This document shows positions 25,348 through 34,274 of a stretch of 64,000 nt of DNA, piece after piece. How positions within the stretch are numbered: the stretch's first letter is position 1; every line of letters starts with the position of its first letter. Both the position numbers and the translations under genes were made by a program. Below the pieces are notes generated by a model that did not search any database, was not told the origin of the DNA, and was given only the letters and a program-made list of their open reading frames with translations. Source of the DNA: Castellaniella sp. (GTDB lineage: Bacteria > Pseudomonadota > Gammaproteobacteria > Burkholderiales > Burkholderiaceae_B); NCBI RefSeq assembly GCF_004321985.1, contig NZ_SCQN01000005.1:54329-118328 (forward strand), given 5' to 3'.

Positions 25348-27999
25348 TCAGCGAACGGAACGCTTGAGCGATTCCATCTCCACCGCCGCAACGCCCAAAT
25401 CCCGCCAGTTGTCCGGGTGACAGGAAAACAGCAGGATCTGGTGCCGCTGCCCCGCATCAAACAAGATTCGTTTCATCTGAGACAACCGGGTCGCATCACT
25501 GTGCACCAGCGCATCATCCAGAATGATCAGCGTCGGGCGCCCCGCTTCCTGAAGCAAATCCGCATAGGCAAGCCGGCTGATGAGCCCCATCTGCTCACGA
25601 GCGCCAAAGCTCAGTGATTCATAGTCGGTACGCGACTCGGTGTCACGCTCGCCGCGAACCAGCGTCTCGGGCACCAGATTCTCATCCACTGTCAGATTCG
25701 ATCGCCCGAACAGCAACTGAAGATAGTGCTGCAGGTGGCGTTGCAGCGGCGCCTGGATCCGCAGCGTCAAGGCCTGTCGCCGGGATTGCAGGAGCTCAAG
25801 CAGCAGACCGAGCGCTGCCGAGCGCTGCTCCAGTTCAGTACACCGCCGGTCCAGATACTGGAAACGCTGGGCGCATTCCGCCTGCTGCTCCTCCAGGCCG
25901 GCAGCCCCCAGGGCTTCGAGCCGGCCCTGCAGACCCGCCAGATCCTGCCGGCGCCGTTCTGCCGCCGATTCCTGTGCATCCGCCGACGCATTCAGCCGCT
26001 GCACGTCCTGCTCGAGGATATCGGGGTGGGCCGCATCGATCTGCGCGCGACGCCCATCGATGGCATCCTGCAGGGAGACCATCTGGGCATTCTGCTCGAT
26101 GAGCCGCAGGTTCAGGGCCTTTTCCTGCGCCTGGCGGTCCGAAGAACGAAGCAGGTCGCCCAGCCGCTGCGACTCGGCGCGGGCGCTGGTCAGCGCCTGC
26201 CGGGCCAGATTCAGGTCCTGTTCGCCGCCAGCGGCGGCTCCTTCGGCGGCCTTGAGAGCCTCACGCGCCATATCGCGCCCCACCTCGGCCACGCTGGCGA
26301 CCGGAAGAGCATCGTCTCCATCTGCCGCGGGCAACGCCGCGAGGTCGGCGCGCGCGGCCTGCAAATCGGCCAGCGACTTCGCCTGCTGCGCCACCAGGCT
26401 TTCCACGCCCTCCGGCGCAAGCGTCTTCAGCATCGTCTCTGCATGCCGGATGTCGCCCTGCAGCGTGTTGCGCCGTTCAGCGACAGCCTCGGCCTGCAGC
26501 AGGTCCGTGACCCGTAGCTCCGCAAGACACTCCTGGACAGCCGCTTGCGCGGCCTGGCGGCGGCGTGCCAGATCCGGCAGATCCTGGCCGCCCGGCAGAA
26601 TCTGAAGGCGGCCCAGCCCCGGAAGCTCCAGATCCGTCGGTTCGAGCAACAGGCGTTCGCCCTGCCCCTCCAGCACATCAGAGCCCAAATCAAGGTGCCG
26701 CTCGGGCTGCAGGTCAAAACGCAACCGCGTGGCCAGCGACTGCTGCATGACGTCGAGCTGGCTGCCTTCCTGGATCAGAGATCTGAGCCGCTTCAAGGAC
26801 GCCGCGTCCATGCGGAGTGTCTGCAATTCGCTGCGCTGCAGGCGCAACTGCTCCAGCAACGCGCGAGACCGCTTCAGGCGATCCTGTACCCCGTCCTGGT
26901 CGCGTTCCAGCCGCTGGAGCGAGTGCCGCAGCAACACGCGCCGTTCGTGCTGGCGGGCACGGCCGAACACCGCCTCGGCGGCTTCATACGCGTCCTGCGC
27001 ATCTTTCAGACACGCTTGCAGCACGGGTTGGCGGGCTTCCTGATCCTGCACCGACGCGACGGCTCTCTCGACCGTCCGGTCACGCTCGGCGAGCTCGTCT
27101 TTCTGGCGGACGAAGGCGTCCAGCTGGTCGAGGCAAAGCTGGCGACTGGCCTCCATCTGCTGCAACGTCTGGCCATCCTGCTGCTGCGCCTGTCGCCAGC
27201 CCTGTACCTCCGCCAGATGTGCCGCCGCCTGAGCGGCCTGCGCACGACTCGATTCCCAGGGACGGCCGACATCCGCAATCAGCTGGGAGCGCAGATCCGC
27301 AAGGCGATCCACCTGCTCACGATACCCGTCGATTTCGGCATTCAGCGCATCCAGGCGCGTGCGACAGACCTCGCGATCGTTCAGAACATCCGCGTATTCC
27401 CCGGTTGGCGAGTGCTTCTTCGCCGTCACCAGCTTCAGCCATTCCTGCTCGACCCGGGCGATCAGAGCGTCACCCGCGCTGCTGGCGACCTCGCCCAGGC
27501 TTTCACCCAACACCGACTTCAGATAGTCGCCGGCGTACTGCACCGACGACTGAATATCCTGGCCCATCCCCTGTTCGATCCACAGCAGACCGGGAATCCC
27601 CCAATGCTCCGCCTTGCTGGCTCCCCTTCCGGAAAAATGGTAGCCCATCAGGTCCGCCAGCCGGTCTTCAGCCTCTTCGCCGCTGAAGCGGCGCCCGTCG
27701 ATCTCAAGATCGCAGCGCTTCTGCTTGAGAAAGCGCTTGGCAAGCTTCCAGCGCTCCCCTTGCCAGTCGAATTCCAGCGTCACGCTGGGCGATGCGGAAC
27801 TATCTCCCCAGGGCAGCAGATCCTCGACGCTGCTCGATTTGCAGCGCTCGAAGAACGCCGCACGAATGGCGCGAACCACGGTGCTCTTGCCGGATTCGTT
27901 GGGCCCCACGAACAGGTTCACGCCCGGAGCGAAATCCTCGATCTGCAGCGGCTCACGGAACTGACGGAACTGCTCGATGCACAAACGGCGCAGTTTCAT
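25348..27999 (-). CDS. SMC/Rad50-like ATPase, YhaN/SbcC-type
   Basis: A large DNA-metabolism ATPase of 883 residues. Walker A GPNESGKST is at residues 32-40; long coiled coils rich in Gln, Leu and Arg span roughly 190-720; the C-terminal head carries signature LSFGAREQ and Walker B LIILDDALVHSD. No CxxC zinc hook is visible in the middle of the coil, which separates it from true SbcC/Rad50 and fits YhaN. It partners the SbcD-like nuclease encoded immediately upstream; the ATG overlaps that gene's stop. Likely role is processing of DNA ends or structures. Confidence 0.85.
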   Translation of the reverse strand: MKLRRLCIEQFRQFREPLQIEDFAPGVNLFVGPNESGKSTVVRAIRAAFFERCKSSSVEDLLPWGDSSASPSVTLEFDWQGERWKLAKRFLKQKRCDLEIDGRRFSGEEAEDRLADLMGYHFSGRGASKAEHWGIPGLLWIEQGMGQDIQSSVQYAGDYLKSVLGESLGEVASSAGDALIARVEQEWLKLVTAKKHSPTGEYADVLNDREVCRTRLDALNAEIDGYREQVDRLADLRSQLIADVGRPWESSRAQAAQAAAHLAEVQGWRQAQQQDGQTLQQMEASRQLCLDQLDAFVRQKDELAERDRTVERAVASVQDQEARQPVLQACLKDAQDAYEAAEAVFGRARQHERRVLLRHSLQRLERDQDGVQDRLKRSRALLEQLRLQRSELQTLRMDAASLKRLRSLIQEGSQLDVMQQSLATRLRFDLQPERHLDLGSDVLEGQGERLLLEPTDLELPGLGRLQILPGGQDLPDLARRRQAAQAAVQECLAELRVTDLLQAEAVAERRNTLQGDIRHAETMLKTLAPEGVESLVAQQAKSLADLQAARADLAALPAADGDDALPVASVAEVGRDMAREALKAAEGAAAGGEQDLNLARQALTSARAESQRLGDLLRSSDRQAQEKALNLRLIEQNAQMVSLQDAIDGRRAQIDAAHPDILEQDVQRLNASADAQESAAERRRQDLAGLQGRLEALGAAGLEEQQAECAQRFQYLDRRCTELEQRSAALGLLLELLQSRRQALTLRIQAPLQRHLQHYLQLLFGRSNLTVDENLVPETLVRGERDTESRTDYESLSFGAREQMGLISRLAYADLLQEAGRPTLIILDDALVHSDATRLSQMKRILFDAGQRHQILLFSCHPDNWRDLGVAAVEMESLKRSVR

Positions 28000-29132
28000 G
28001 CGGAATCCCCGCCATCCATGCGCTCACGCAGCAGCTCCGCCATGAGCACGAGCGCCTCACGCGCCGTCTCGGCGGAAGCCGCATCACCGCTGCCCTGAAG
28101 TTCCCGCAAGTCAGCGATGACGTCCCCCAGATACCCATCCGCCCGCAGCGCGGCCACGTCTTCATTGGTGGGCATCAGCCGCAAGGCGCTGGCGTCGCAC
28201 TGAAGGCTGCGGCACTGGCCATGCGCAACCGACAGCGCCTGCTGCAGACGAAGGTTTCCGGCCAGATCGATGCGCCCCGAGATCGTCAGACTCAGCACCA
28301 CCTCGGGCGCCAGATGTTCCAGACGCCGCAGCAGCGGATCCAGGTCCGACGCCACCGACAGGTCTTCCTGCCAGGCGAGCCACCGGTACTGCGAGACCGC
28401 CTGCGGCATGACCACGGGCGGCTGTCCCGGTTCCGTGAAGTCGACCCACAGCACCTGCCCTGCGCCGTTGTCCTTGAAACGTTCGTATTCGGGCGTCCCG
28501 CTGTACCAGGTCCGGGCATCGACCTGCTTCATTCCGTGCCAGTCCCCCAGTGCAAGATAATCCAGCCGCGCACTCGCCGCGCGGTCGGTTCCAATGGGAT
28601 TGGAGGAATCGATGTCCTCAGCCAGGATGCCCTGGACGCCGCCGTGCGCCAGCCCGATCCGCAGCAGGCCTCGCGCTGTTTCCGCGCCGTCAAACCAGGC
28701 TGTCAGATCCTCGTGGGTATGGCGCTGCGTCAGCGGCGCCGCCAGCACCGCAAAGCCCAAGTCCGGAAACTCGCGCACGGCCGGTTCCAGCAGCACGTGA
28801 ACACGATCGGGCACTGCGCCCAGCCGGCGGGCCCGCGTCCAGACGCTTTCGGCAAGTGCCGCATCATGATTGCCAGGGATCATGATCCAGGGTCCCGGGA
28901 AACCCTCCAGCGCGTTGAATACCCGCCGGATGGTGCGATCCGACACCGTCTGCGCATCGAACACATCTCCCGCAACCAGAACGGCGTCCGCACCCTTTTC
29001 CGCCGCCAGTGCGGCCACCCGCTCTACGGTCGAAAATCGGGCTTCTGCCAGGACGCCCGCATCCTCGGGCGCAAACCGCCCATACTGGCGCCCCATCTGC
29101 CAGTCTGCGGTATGCAGAACCCTGAGCGTCAC
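27996..29132 (-). CDS. SbcD/YhaO-like metallophosphoesterase (DNA exonuclease)
   Basis: A predicted nuclease partner of the adjacent ATPase, 378 residues. Metallophosphoesterase motifs in order are HTADWQMG (residues 7-14), GDVFDAQ, GNHD, AHGG and GDWHGM. The usual D-x-H of the first motif is D-W-Q, so one metal ligand is changed. The GTG at 29132 is chosen because it overlaps the stop of the amidotransferase gene as GTGA; the open frame to 29315 would lie antisense-like inside that gene. The C-terminal 150 residues are probably the capping domain. Confidence 0.82.
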   Translation of the reverse strand: MTLRVLHTADWQMGRQYGRFAPEDAGVLAEARFSTVERVAALAAEKGADAVLVAGDVFDAQTVSDRTIRRVFNALEGFPGPWIMIPGNHDAALAESVWTRARRLGAVPDRVHVLLEPAVREFPDLGFAVLAAPLTQRHTHEDLTAWFDGAETARGLLRIGLAHGGVQGILAEDIDSSNPIGTDRAASARLDYLALGDWHGMKQVDARTWYSGTPEYERFKDNGAGQVLWVDFTEPGQPPVVMPQAVSQYRWLAWQEDLSVASDLDPLLRRLEHLAPEVVLSLTISGRIDLAGNLRLQQALSVAHGQCRSLQCDASALRLMPTNEDVAALRADGYLGDVIADLRELQGSGDAASAETAREALVLMAELLRERMDGGDSA

Positions 29133-29863
29133 GGGATCTCGGGCTGCAGCACGGCGTGCTCTGCCACGAAGCGCTGCATCAGCCCCCGCGTCAGCGGCGT
29201 ATCCCGCACATCGGCCGGGTCGCTTACCCGGCCCGGCAGCTCGCCGGGCTTGCGCTGATGCCCAGCCAGGCACAACCGAAGAATGTCGACGGTGAATTCG
29301 GGGTGGAACTGGCACGACCAGGTATCGGGCCCATAGCGCAGGATCTGGTGTGGATCATGCGCCGTGCCAGCCAGCACTGTGGCACCGGCGGGCACTTTCA
29401 GAACAGATTGCGCATGCGACAGATGTGCCATGAAGGGCGAAGGCAAGGTTCCCACCAACGGATCCAGGCGGCCCGCCGCCGTGAGTGTCACTGGAAAGGT
29501 TCCCTGCTCCCGCCCGAGCGGGTTGTCATCCACGCGACCGCCCATGGCATACGCCATCAGCTGATGGCCGTAGCAGACCCCCAGCAGGGGCTTGCCTGTC
29601 TCGATCAGCCCACGCAACCAGACCGCCGTGCGCTCGCTCCAGTCCAGCCGGTCGGTCACCATTGCCCAGGAGCCGGTGATCAGCGCGACCGCAAACGAAT
29701 CGGGCGATGGCAGAGCATCGCCGCGTTCGGGGTGCACGACCCGCAGGTCCGTGCGTTTCAGGCCCAGGGCCCGCGCAAACCAGTCTGCGGGCTCGCCCTG
29801 ACGCGTGACCAGATCACGGGGCGGCAGGCCCATTTGCACAACCAGAATGGATTTCAAAGGCAT
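29129..29863 (-). CDS. Class I glutamine amidotransferase (GuaA-like GATase domain protein)
   Basis: A stand-alone glutamine amidotransferase of 244 residues. The nucleophile elbow is GVCYGHQ (Cys97) and the rest of the triad is in FHPEF (His and Glu near 187-189). It lacks a synthetase domain. Relatives include YfeJ-like proteins and enzymes that hydrolyse gamma-glutamyl compounds; the acceptor is unknown. The ATG at 29863 is chosen for the start MPLKSILVVQMG. Its end overlaps the SbcD-like gene by four bases, making an unexpected coupling of an amidotransferase with a DNA-repair pair. Confidence 0.8.
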   Translation of the reverse strand: MPLKSILVVQMGLPPRDLVTRQGEPADWFARALGLKRTDLRVVHPERGDALPSPDSFAVALITGSWAMVTDRLDWSERTAVWLRGLIETGKPLLGVCYGHQLMAYAMGGRVDDNPLGREQGTFPVTLTAAGRLDPLVGTLPSPFMAHLSHAQSVLKVPAGATVLAGTAHDPHQILRYGPDTWSCQFHPEFTVDILRLCLAGHQRKPGELPGRVSDPADVRDTPLTRGLMQRFVAEHAVLQPEIP

Positions 29864-30026
29864 TTGGAATGACCCGATACAGAACGCGCGGACATGCGCC
29901 GCGCCCACCAGAGCAGCTTACTCGGATATTTTAGTGTCCGGCGACCGCCAAAGGTCACAGCAATTGCACTTGGCAAACCGAAAAGCTAATCTGACAAGCG
30001 TTATCCACTTTGTAAAAGGTGTCATC

Positions 30027-30587
30027 ATGAGCGTCCTGGGTCCTTTAGAACCATTCCTCGGCCACTGGGAAGGCAACGTCGGTCTGGACGTGTCCTTCCA
30101 CAACAAGGAAGACAAGACAGCAGATACCGGATACTTCGAAAAGGCCTGGTTCAAGCCCATCCCCATCGTCGAAAACGGCAAGCAGACCATGCAGGGCCTG
30201 AACTACGAAATGACGGCCTGGCGCCATGGCGAAGAAGCCATGGATCCCTTCCACGACGAAGTCGGCTACCTGCTGTGGGAAGCGTCCACCGGGCAAGTGC
30301 TTCGATGTTTCGCCGTTCCACGTGGCCTGGCGATTCTGGCTGGAGGCGATGCCAAACCTTCGGACAGGACCCTGCACTTCAAGGCCACGCCAGGTTCGCC
30401 CACATACGGACTGGTGCAGAACAAATATCTGATGCAGCACGCCGAGGCTCGCAGCTTCGAGAGCACCTTCACGTTCAACGCCGACGACACCTTTACCTAT
30501 AACTCCGCGCTGGTGCTGAAACTGACGGCCATCGGAAAGGAAATGCACCACACTGACCGCAACACGCTGCACCGGGTCAAAGGCTGA
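30027..30587 (+). CDS. Nitrobindin-like haem-binding beta-barrel protein
   Basis: A 186-residue FABP-like barrel starting MSVLGPLEPFLGHWEGNVGLDVS, which has the nitrobindin-type LxxFLGxWxG opening. The central part reads AWRHGEEAMDPFHDEVGYLLWEASTGQVLRCFAVPRG. Nitrobindins bind ferric haem and handle NO or peroxynitrite; the bacterial role is not settled. An AAAAGG ribosome binding site lies just before the ATG at 30027. A good intrinsic terminator follows. Given the NO genes at 7-9 kb, a nitrosative role is attractive but unproven. Confidence 0.75.
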   Translation: MSVLGPLEPFLGHWEGNVGLDVSFHNKEDKTADTGYFEKAWFKPIPIVENGKQTMQGLNYEMTAWRHGEEAMDPFHDEVGYLLWEASTGQVLRCFAVPRGLAILAGGDAKPSDRTLHFKATPGSPTYGLVQNKYLMQHAEARSFESTFTFNADDTFTYNSALVLKLTAIGKEMHHTDRNTLHRVKG

Positions 30588-30621
30588 GCCGCGCCACCAA
30601 TCCTTGCCTGAAACCAGCCTC

Positions 30622-30646
30622 ACACCCGGCCCGCGCCGGGTGTTTT
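30622..30646 (+). terminator. Intrinsic terminator of the nitrobindin-like gene
   Basis: Perfect 9-bp stem ACACCCGGC (30622-30630) with GCCGGGTGT (30635-30643), a 4-base loop and a TTTT run at 30643-30646, 35 bases after the stop codon. Confidence 0.8.
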
Positions 30647-30683
30647 CGTAAACGGAGCCGAAATGGCGGACTTGGCGGCCCGC

Positions 30684-30712
30684 TTGACGCCCTGCAACCG
30701 GGGGACTAGGAT
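30684..30712 (+). promoter_or_regulatory. Candidate sigma-70 promoter of the MipA/OmpV gene
   Basis: TTGACG (30684-30689) and TAGGAT (30707-30712) are separated by exactly 17 bp and lie 37 bases before the chosen start at 30750. Confidence 0.55.
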
Positions 30713-30749
30713 TCCGTCACCTCATCTTACATGTGTCACCGAGCCGCTC

Positions 30750-31559
30750 ATGCGTTGTCCTGCCTATCCCGAAGTCCGCGAGGGATCCCGTCTTGCACTG
30801 ATAGGCTGCGCCCTGGTCGCCGCCAGCCTGGCAGTCCCGGGAATCGCTCAGGCGGACGGACCGGGTCAGGTCGCACTGGGAGCGGGAATGACCATGATGC
30901 CGGGCTACGAAGGTTCCCGGGACTACAAGGCGCGTCCGTTCCCCATCGTCAACGCGCAATCGGGGCGGTTCTTTGCCCATACTGGCGACGGCTTCTACGA
31001 CAGTACAGGGGACGGCGTCGGCCTGAATCTGGTCCAGACACAGAACCTGACGATGGGAATCGGCGCCAACATCATGTGGGGCTACGATCAGAACGACGTC
31101 CCACACGGCGTCGGCGGCCTCCCGGATGCGCTGGGCGCAAACGCCTTTGTCTCAACGCGGCTATCCGACTATGTGCTCAGGCTTTCAGCCACCCGGGCCG
31201 TGACCCATCAGGATCGGGGGGTGCTGGTCAACGCGCGTCTGTCCTACCCATATGCAGCAACACACTCGCTCACGCTGACACCCAGCGTGGCCACAAGCTG
31301 GGCCAACCAGAAATACATGAACAGCTACTTCGGCGTGTCAGCCGACGTGGCGGGGAACTCTGGCCTGAGCGCCTATACGCCGTCCTCTGGCATCAAGGAC
31401 GTGTCGTTGCGCGTCGCAGCGAAGTACGCCGTCACCGACCGCTTGAGTCTGACCGGCTCCGTCGGCACCAGCCGTATCGTGGGTGACGCGGCTGACAGCC
31501 CGCTGGTTCAGCAGAAGACCCAGATGCGCTCTTCCATTGGCGGCAGCTACGCATTCTGA
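30750..31559 (+). CDS. MipA/OmpV family outer-membrane protein
   Basis: A 269-residue outer-membrane protein. A signal peptide (about residues 1-36, ending GIAQA) is followed by ALGAGMTMMPGYEGSRDYKARPFPIVNAQ, the MipA/OmpV hallmark, then amphipathic strands and a C-terminal Tyr-Ala-Phe suited to Bam recognition. MipA proteins are linked to murein synthesis scaffolds, OmpV to osmotic response; the role here is open. The frame opens at 30663, but the ATG at 30750 leaves a normal signal peptide and lies downstream of a good promoter. Confidence 0.85.
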   Translation: MRCPAYPEVREGSRLALIGCALVAASLAVPGIAQADGPGQVALGAGMTMMPGYEGSRDYKARPFPIVNAQSGRFFAHTGDGFYDSTGDGVGLNLVQTQNLTMGIGANIMWGYDQNDVPHGVGGLPDALGANAFVSTRLSDYVLRLSATRAVTHQDRGVLVNARLSYPYAATHSLTLTPSVATSWANQKYMNSYFGVSADVAGNSGLSAYTPSSGIKDVSLRVAAKYAVTDRLSLTGSVGTSRIVGDAADSPLVQQKTQMRSSIGGSYAF

Positions 31560-31561
31560 CG

Positions 31562-31582
31562 GGCCGGGCGAAACGCCCGGCC
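31562..31582. terminator. Bidirectional hairpin between convergent envelope genes
   Basis: Perfect 9-bp GC-rich stem GGCCGGGCG / CGCCCGGCC with an AAA loop, lying in the 39-bp gap between the MipA and TorF stops. There is no T-run on either side, so strength as a terminator is uncertain. Confidence 0.55.
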
Positions 31583-31598
31583 AACGACGGCCAAACCG

Positions 31599-32279
31599 CT
31601 AGAACGTCGCCCCTAGTCCCAGGATGAACCGCGTATCCCGCGACCCATCGTCCACCTCGTTGCGATGGTCGGCGCCCGCCACCGTGCCTGAGACCGTAAA
31701 GTGCTTTGCGAAGGCATAGCTCAGCCCCGCGCTGTAGTCGGTCTTGTTGCTCAGGTCCTCCACGTGATAGTGCAGATACCCCAGCCCCAGGTTCAGGTTC
31801 AGCGCACCGGTGAGCGGGTAGACGTACGCGAGCTGGTAATACAGATCGCCCTCGTTGACGTTGGGGCGCATGCCGCGATAGGTTTTGAAGGTCAACTGCT
31901 GATAGCTGAGCCCTACATAGGCCTCACCGTCGTTCCAGGACCCCTCGTTCGGGTAGACATAATGGATGTAGCCCAGGTCCAGCCCCAGGTCCTTGTTCAG
32001 CTGCGCCTTGTAGCCCCCGTAGAGGTCCATTTCCACATTGGCGTTGCCAAACCGGCCCGAGGAATTCCAGTTGCCCAAGTAGAAGCCGCCGGGCGAAGCG
32101 TAATCCACGCCCCCCTGTACGGCAGGATCGACGGCCTGATTTCGGCCATTCTGATCCACGCCCCGGCTCTTGTAGAGCGAAACAGCGGAAAGATTGAAGG
32201 AAGTATCTGCGTGAGCAACCGTATTGGCGGCAAAGGCCAGGCTGCCCAGCATGAGTATGCCGAGCGTATGTGCTTTCAT
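31599..32279 (-). CDS. TorF family putative porin
   Basis: A 226-residue outer-membrane protein with a signal peptide (residues 1-24, ending VAHA). The start of the mature chain, FNLSAVSLYKSRGVDQNGRNQAVDPAVQGGVDY, is the hallmark of the TorF/gcw_chp family (TIGR02001). Alternating hydrophobic strands and a terminal Phe (GLGATF) fit a beta-barrel. Function is poorly known; members occur near respiratory and transport genes. Confidence 0.85.
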   Translation of the reverse strand: MKAHTLGILMLGSLAFAANTVAHADTSFNLSAVSLYKSRGVDQNGRNQAVDPAVQGGVDYASPGGFYLGNWNSSGRFGNANVEMDLYGGYKAQLNKDLGLDLGYIHYVYPNEGSWNDGEAYVGLSYQQLTFKTYRGMRPNVNEGDLYYQLAYVYPLTGALNLNLGLGYLHYHVEDLSNKTDYSAGLSYAFAKHFTVSGTVAGADHRNEVDDGSRDTRFILGLGATF

Positions 32280-32392
32280 GATGCTTTCCTGCGCGAGGAT
32301 GATCTCAATCAGGTTCCAAGGGACTGTCTCAGCCGCTCATGCGGCACCCCTAGCATGCTTCGAAAGGTGAAGCGGTACGGATTGTAGCGCAA

Positions 32393-32413
32393 GCCCGGGC
32401 GCGGTGCCCGGGC
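32393..32413 (-). terminator. Hairpin after the secreted-protein gene
   Basis: Self-complementary arms GCCCGGGC (32393-32400 and 32406-32413) with a 5-base loop lie 11 bases past the minus-strand stop at 32424. Only TT follows, so it may be a weak terminator or an mRNA-stabilising stem. Confidence 0.45.
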
Positions 32414-32423
32414 CTGTGAGCGC

Positions 32424-32906
32424 TCAGTGATCCTGACGTCCGTGGCCACGGCCGCGGCCGTTTCCTTGGTCACCATCATGTCCATGGCCACGCCCGCGAC
32501 CCCAGTCGCCATGATCACCACGGTCGCCGCGGTCGTAGCCACGCCCGCGCTCGCGATCATAGCCCCCGTGATGCTCGCGGTAATAGGGCACATAACGGTC
32601 CCGATACCAGTCGTCGCGCACAAAGTACACCGGCCGGCCGCAAGCGTTATACCGTCCACAATAATTGCGCCATTTCTTGGCCTGCCCCGGAGGAACCCGC
32701 AGATAGATGGGCGGCACACCCACGAACTGCGGCGCGGGGGCGATCACGACCGGCTGCGGATAGATGAGCTGCGGCACCGGCGCGCCACCGATGTTGAGCT
32801 GGCCGTAGAAGCCCGGCTCGCCCACGCTGATGGACACGCCCACCTGGGCCTGCGCAGACACCGACACAGTCGCCAGCGCAGCCGCAAAGAGAACAGTCTT
32901 TATCAT
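32424..32906 (-). CDS. Secreted protein with Gly/Arg/Asp/His-rich tail
   Basis: A 160-residue exported protein. The ATG at 32906 gives a clear signal peptide (MIKTVLFAAALATVSVSAQA). The middle is Pro/Val-rich (APAPQFVGVPPIYLRVPPGQAKKWRNYCGRY) with two Cys, like small periplasmic YXWGXW-type proteins of this order. From about residue 115 the tail is low-complexity, built of Gly-Arg, Arg-Gly-Asp and His-rich pieces. Function unknown; metal or polyanion binding by the tail is a guess. Confidence 0.75.
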   Translation of the reverse strand: MIKTVLFAAALATVSVSAQAQVGVSISVGEPGFYGQLNIGGAPVPQLIYPQPVVIAPAPQFVGVPPIYLRVPPGQAKKWRNYCGRYNACGRPVYFVRDDWYRDRYVPYYREHHGGYDRERGRGYDRGDRGDHGDWGRGRGHGHDGDQGNGRGRGHGRQDH

Positions 32907-33110
32907 TCCTGAAAACCTCCATTGCACGCCGATGAAACATTGCCCGGGTGACGCCGGCCACCATGACAGCGTATCGTGCGGCCACCATGGTAGGCAATCC
33001 CTTGGCAGGATACTGCTACCCAACGTACGAGGTATGACCAATCGTAGTCAAAACGGCCGGGATCGCAGTAACATGCGGCCAGTCTTTCAATCCGCCTCAG
33101 GTACCCCATC

Positions 33111-34193
33111 TTGAACCCCCCTGCTGCCACCCGACACACGATCCATCCCGCTTGGGGCGTCGTGGTCTTTCTGCTGATTGCCCTGATCGGCCTGTTCTAC
33201 GTCAAGTGGTCCCCCTACTACGGACGCGCCTTCGTCGCCGCGCAGACGCATTCGATCGGCCAGTCCATTCTGACCGGTGCCAGCGGCACCACGCCCCAAC
33301 CGTCGCTGCAGGCGGCGCTAGGCTATGCCCTGGCGTACGGCGCCGCCATCTGGAAGGCCCTGCTGCTGGGCCTGCTGCTGGGTTCGGCGATGCAGACGCT
33401 GCTGCCGGCGCGTTGGATCCAGCGCTGGCTGGGCGGCACGGGGGCCGGCAGCGTGATTGCGGCCAGCCTGCTGTCGGTCCCCAGCATGATGTGCACCTGC
33501 TGTTCGGCTCCCGTCGTGAACGGGCTGCGTGAATGCCGTGCCGCCCCCGGCAGCACAGCCGCCTATTGGCTGGGCAACACCATGCTGAACCCAGCCACGC
33601 TGGTTTTCATGGGTTTCGTGCTGGGATGGCACTGGGTGGGGCTCAGGCTAGGGCTGGGCATCGTCATGGTGCTTGGCCTGGGGTGGGTGCTCAATCACAT
33701 GAACCGGGCCCATGGCGCCACGGACGAGCCCTGCGCAAAGTCGCCAACGCCGGCAACGCCGCTCGGCCCCAGCCGGATGGACCCCCTCCGGGCACTGCGC
33801 CAATGGGCAAAGGCTTTTGTGGGTATGGCCATCCGTCTGTTGCCCGAGTATCTGATTCTGGTTCTGCTGTTGGGCGCCGCCCGCGCCTGGCTGTTCCCGG
33901 TGCTGGATGCCGGTCTGGACAACAGCCTGGTGTGGATCGCAGCCGCTGCCGTCGCGGGGCTGCTGTTCGTCATTCCCACGGCCGGCGAGGTCCCCATCGT
34001 CCAGGCGCTGCTGGCGCTGGGCGTGGCCGCCGGACCGGCCGCCGCACTCCTGGTCACCCTGCCGCCCATCAGCCTGCCGTCGCTTTTCATGGTGGCCAGA
34101 TCATTCCGACGAGTGGAAATCGCCACCCTGATTGTAGGCGTCCTGGTCTCGGGGCTGGTGGCCGGCGGCCTGGCGATCGGCCTGGGGTTCTGA
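33111..34193 (+). CDS. YraQ/DUF318 family permease
   Basis: A 360-residue membrane protein with about eight to ten helices, belonging to the permease family typified by YraQ. Notable is SVPSMMCTCCSAPVVNGLRECRAAPGSTAAYWLGNTMLNPATL, with a Cys-x-Cys-Cys cluster at a membrane face, and a second half with GEVPIVQALLALGVAAGPAAALL. Members have been linked to metalloid or sulfur compound movement, but no substrate is proven. Translation starts at TTG, with CAGGT upstream; no better ATG exists near the N terminus. The mgtA leader promoter lies just after it. Confidence 0.75.
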   Translation: MNPPAATRHTIHPAWGVVVFLLIALIGLFYVKWSPYYGRAFVAAQTHSIGQSILTGASGTTPQPSLQAALGYALAYGAAIWKALLLGLLLGSAMQTLLPARWIQRWLGGTGAGSVIAASLLSVPSMMCTCCSAPVVNGLRECRAAPGSTAAYWLGNTMLNPATLVFMGFVLGWHWVGLRLGLGIVMVLGLGWVLNHMNRAHGATDEPCAKSPTPATPLGPSRMDPLRALRQWAKAFVGMAIRLLPEYLILVLLLGAARAWLFPVLDAGLDNSLVWIAAAAVAGLLFVIPTAGEVPIVQALLALGVAAGPAAALLVTLPPISLPSLFMVARSFRRVEIATLIVGVLVSGLVAGGLAIGLGF

Positions 34194-34215
34194 CGGGGAC
34201 CATCCAGGAATGCAA

Positions 34216-34245
34216 TTGACTTCCATTCGCCCGAAAATGTAAAAT
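34216..34245 (+). promoter_or_regulatory. Promoter of the mgtA leader transcript
   Basis: TTGACT (34216-34221) and TAAAAT (34240-34245), each 5 of 6 to consensus, are 18 bp apart. The predicted start near 34252 gives a leader of about 508 nt before mgtA. Confidence 0.65.
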
Positions 34246-34274
34246 CCTGCCATCTTCATTTCCGGGAGCCCTCT

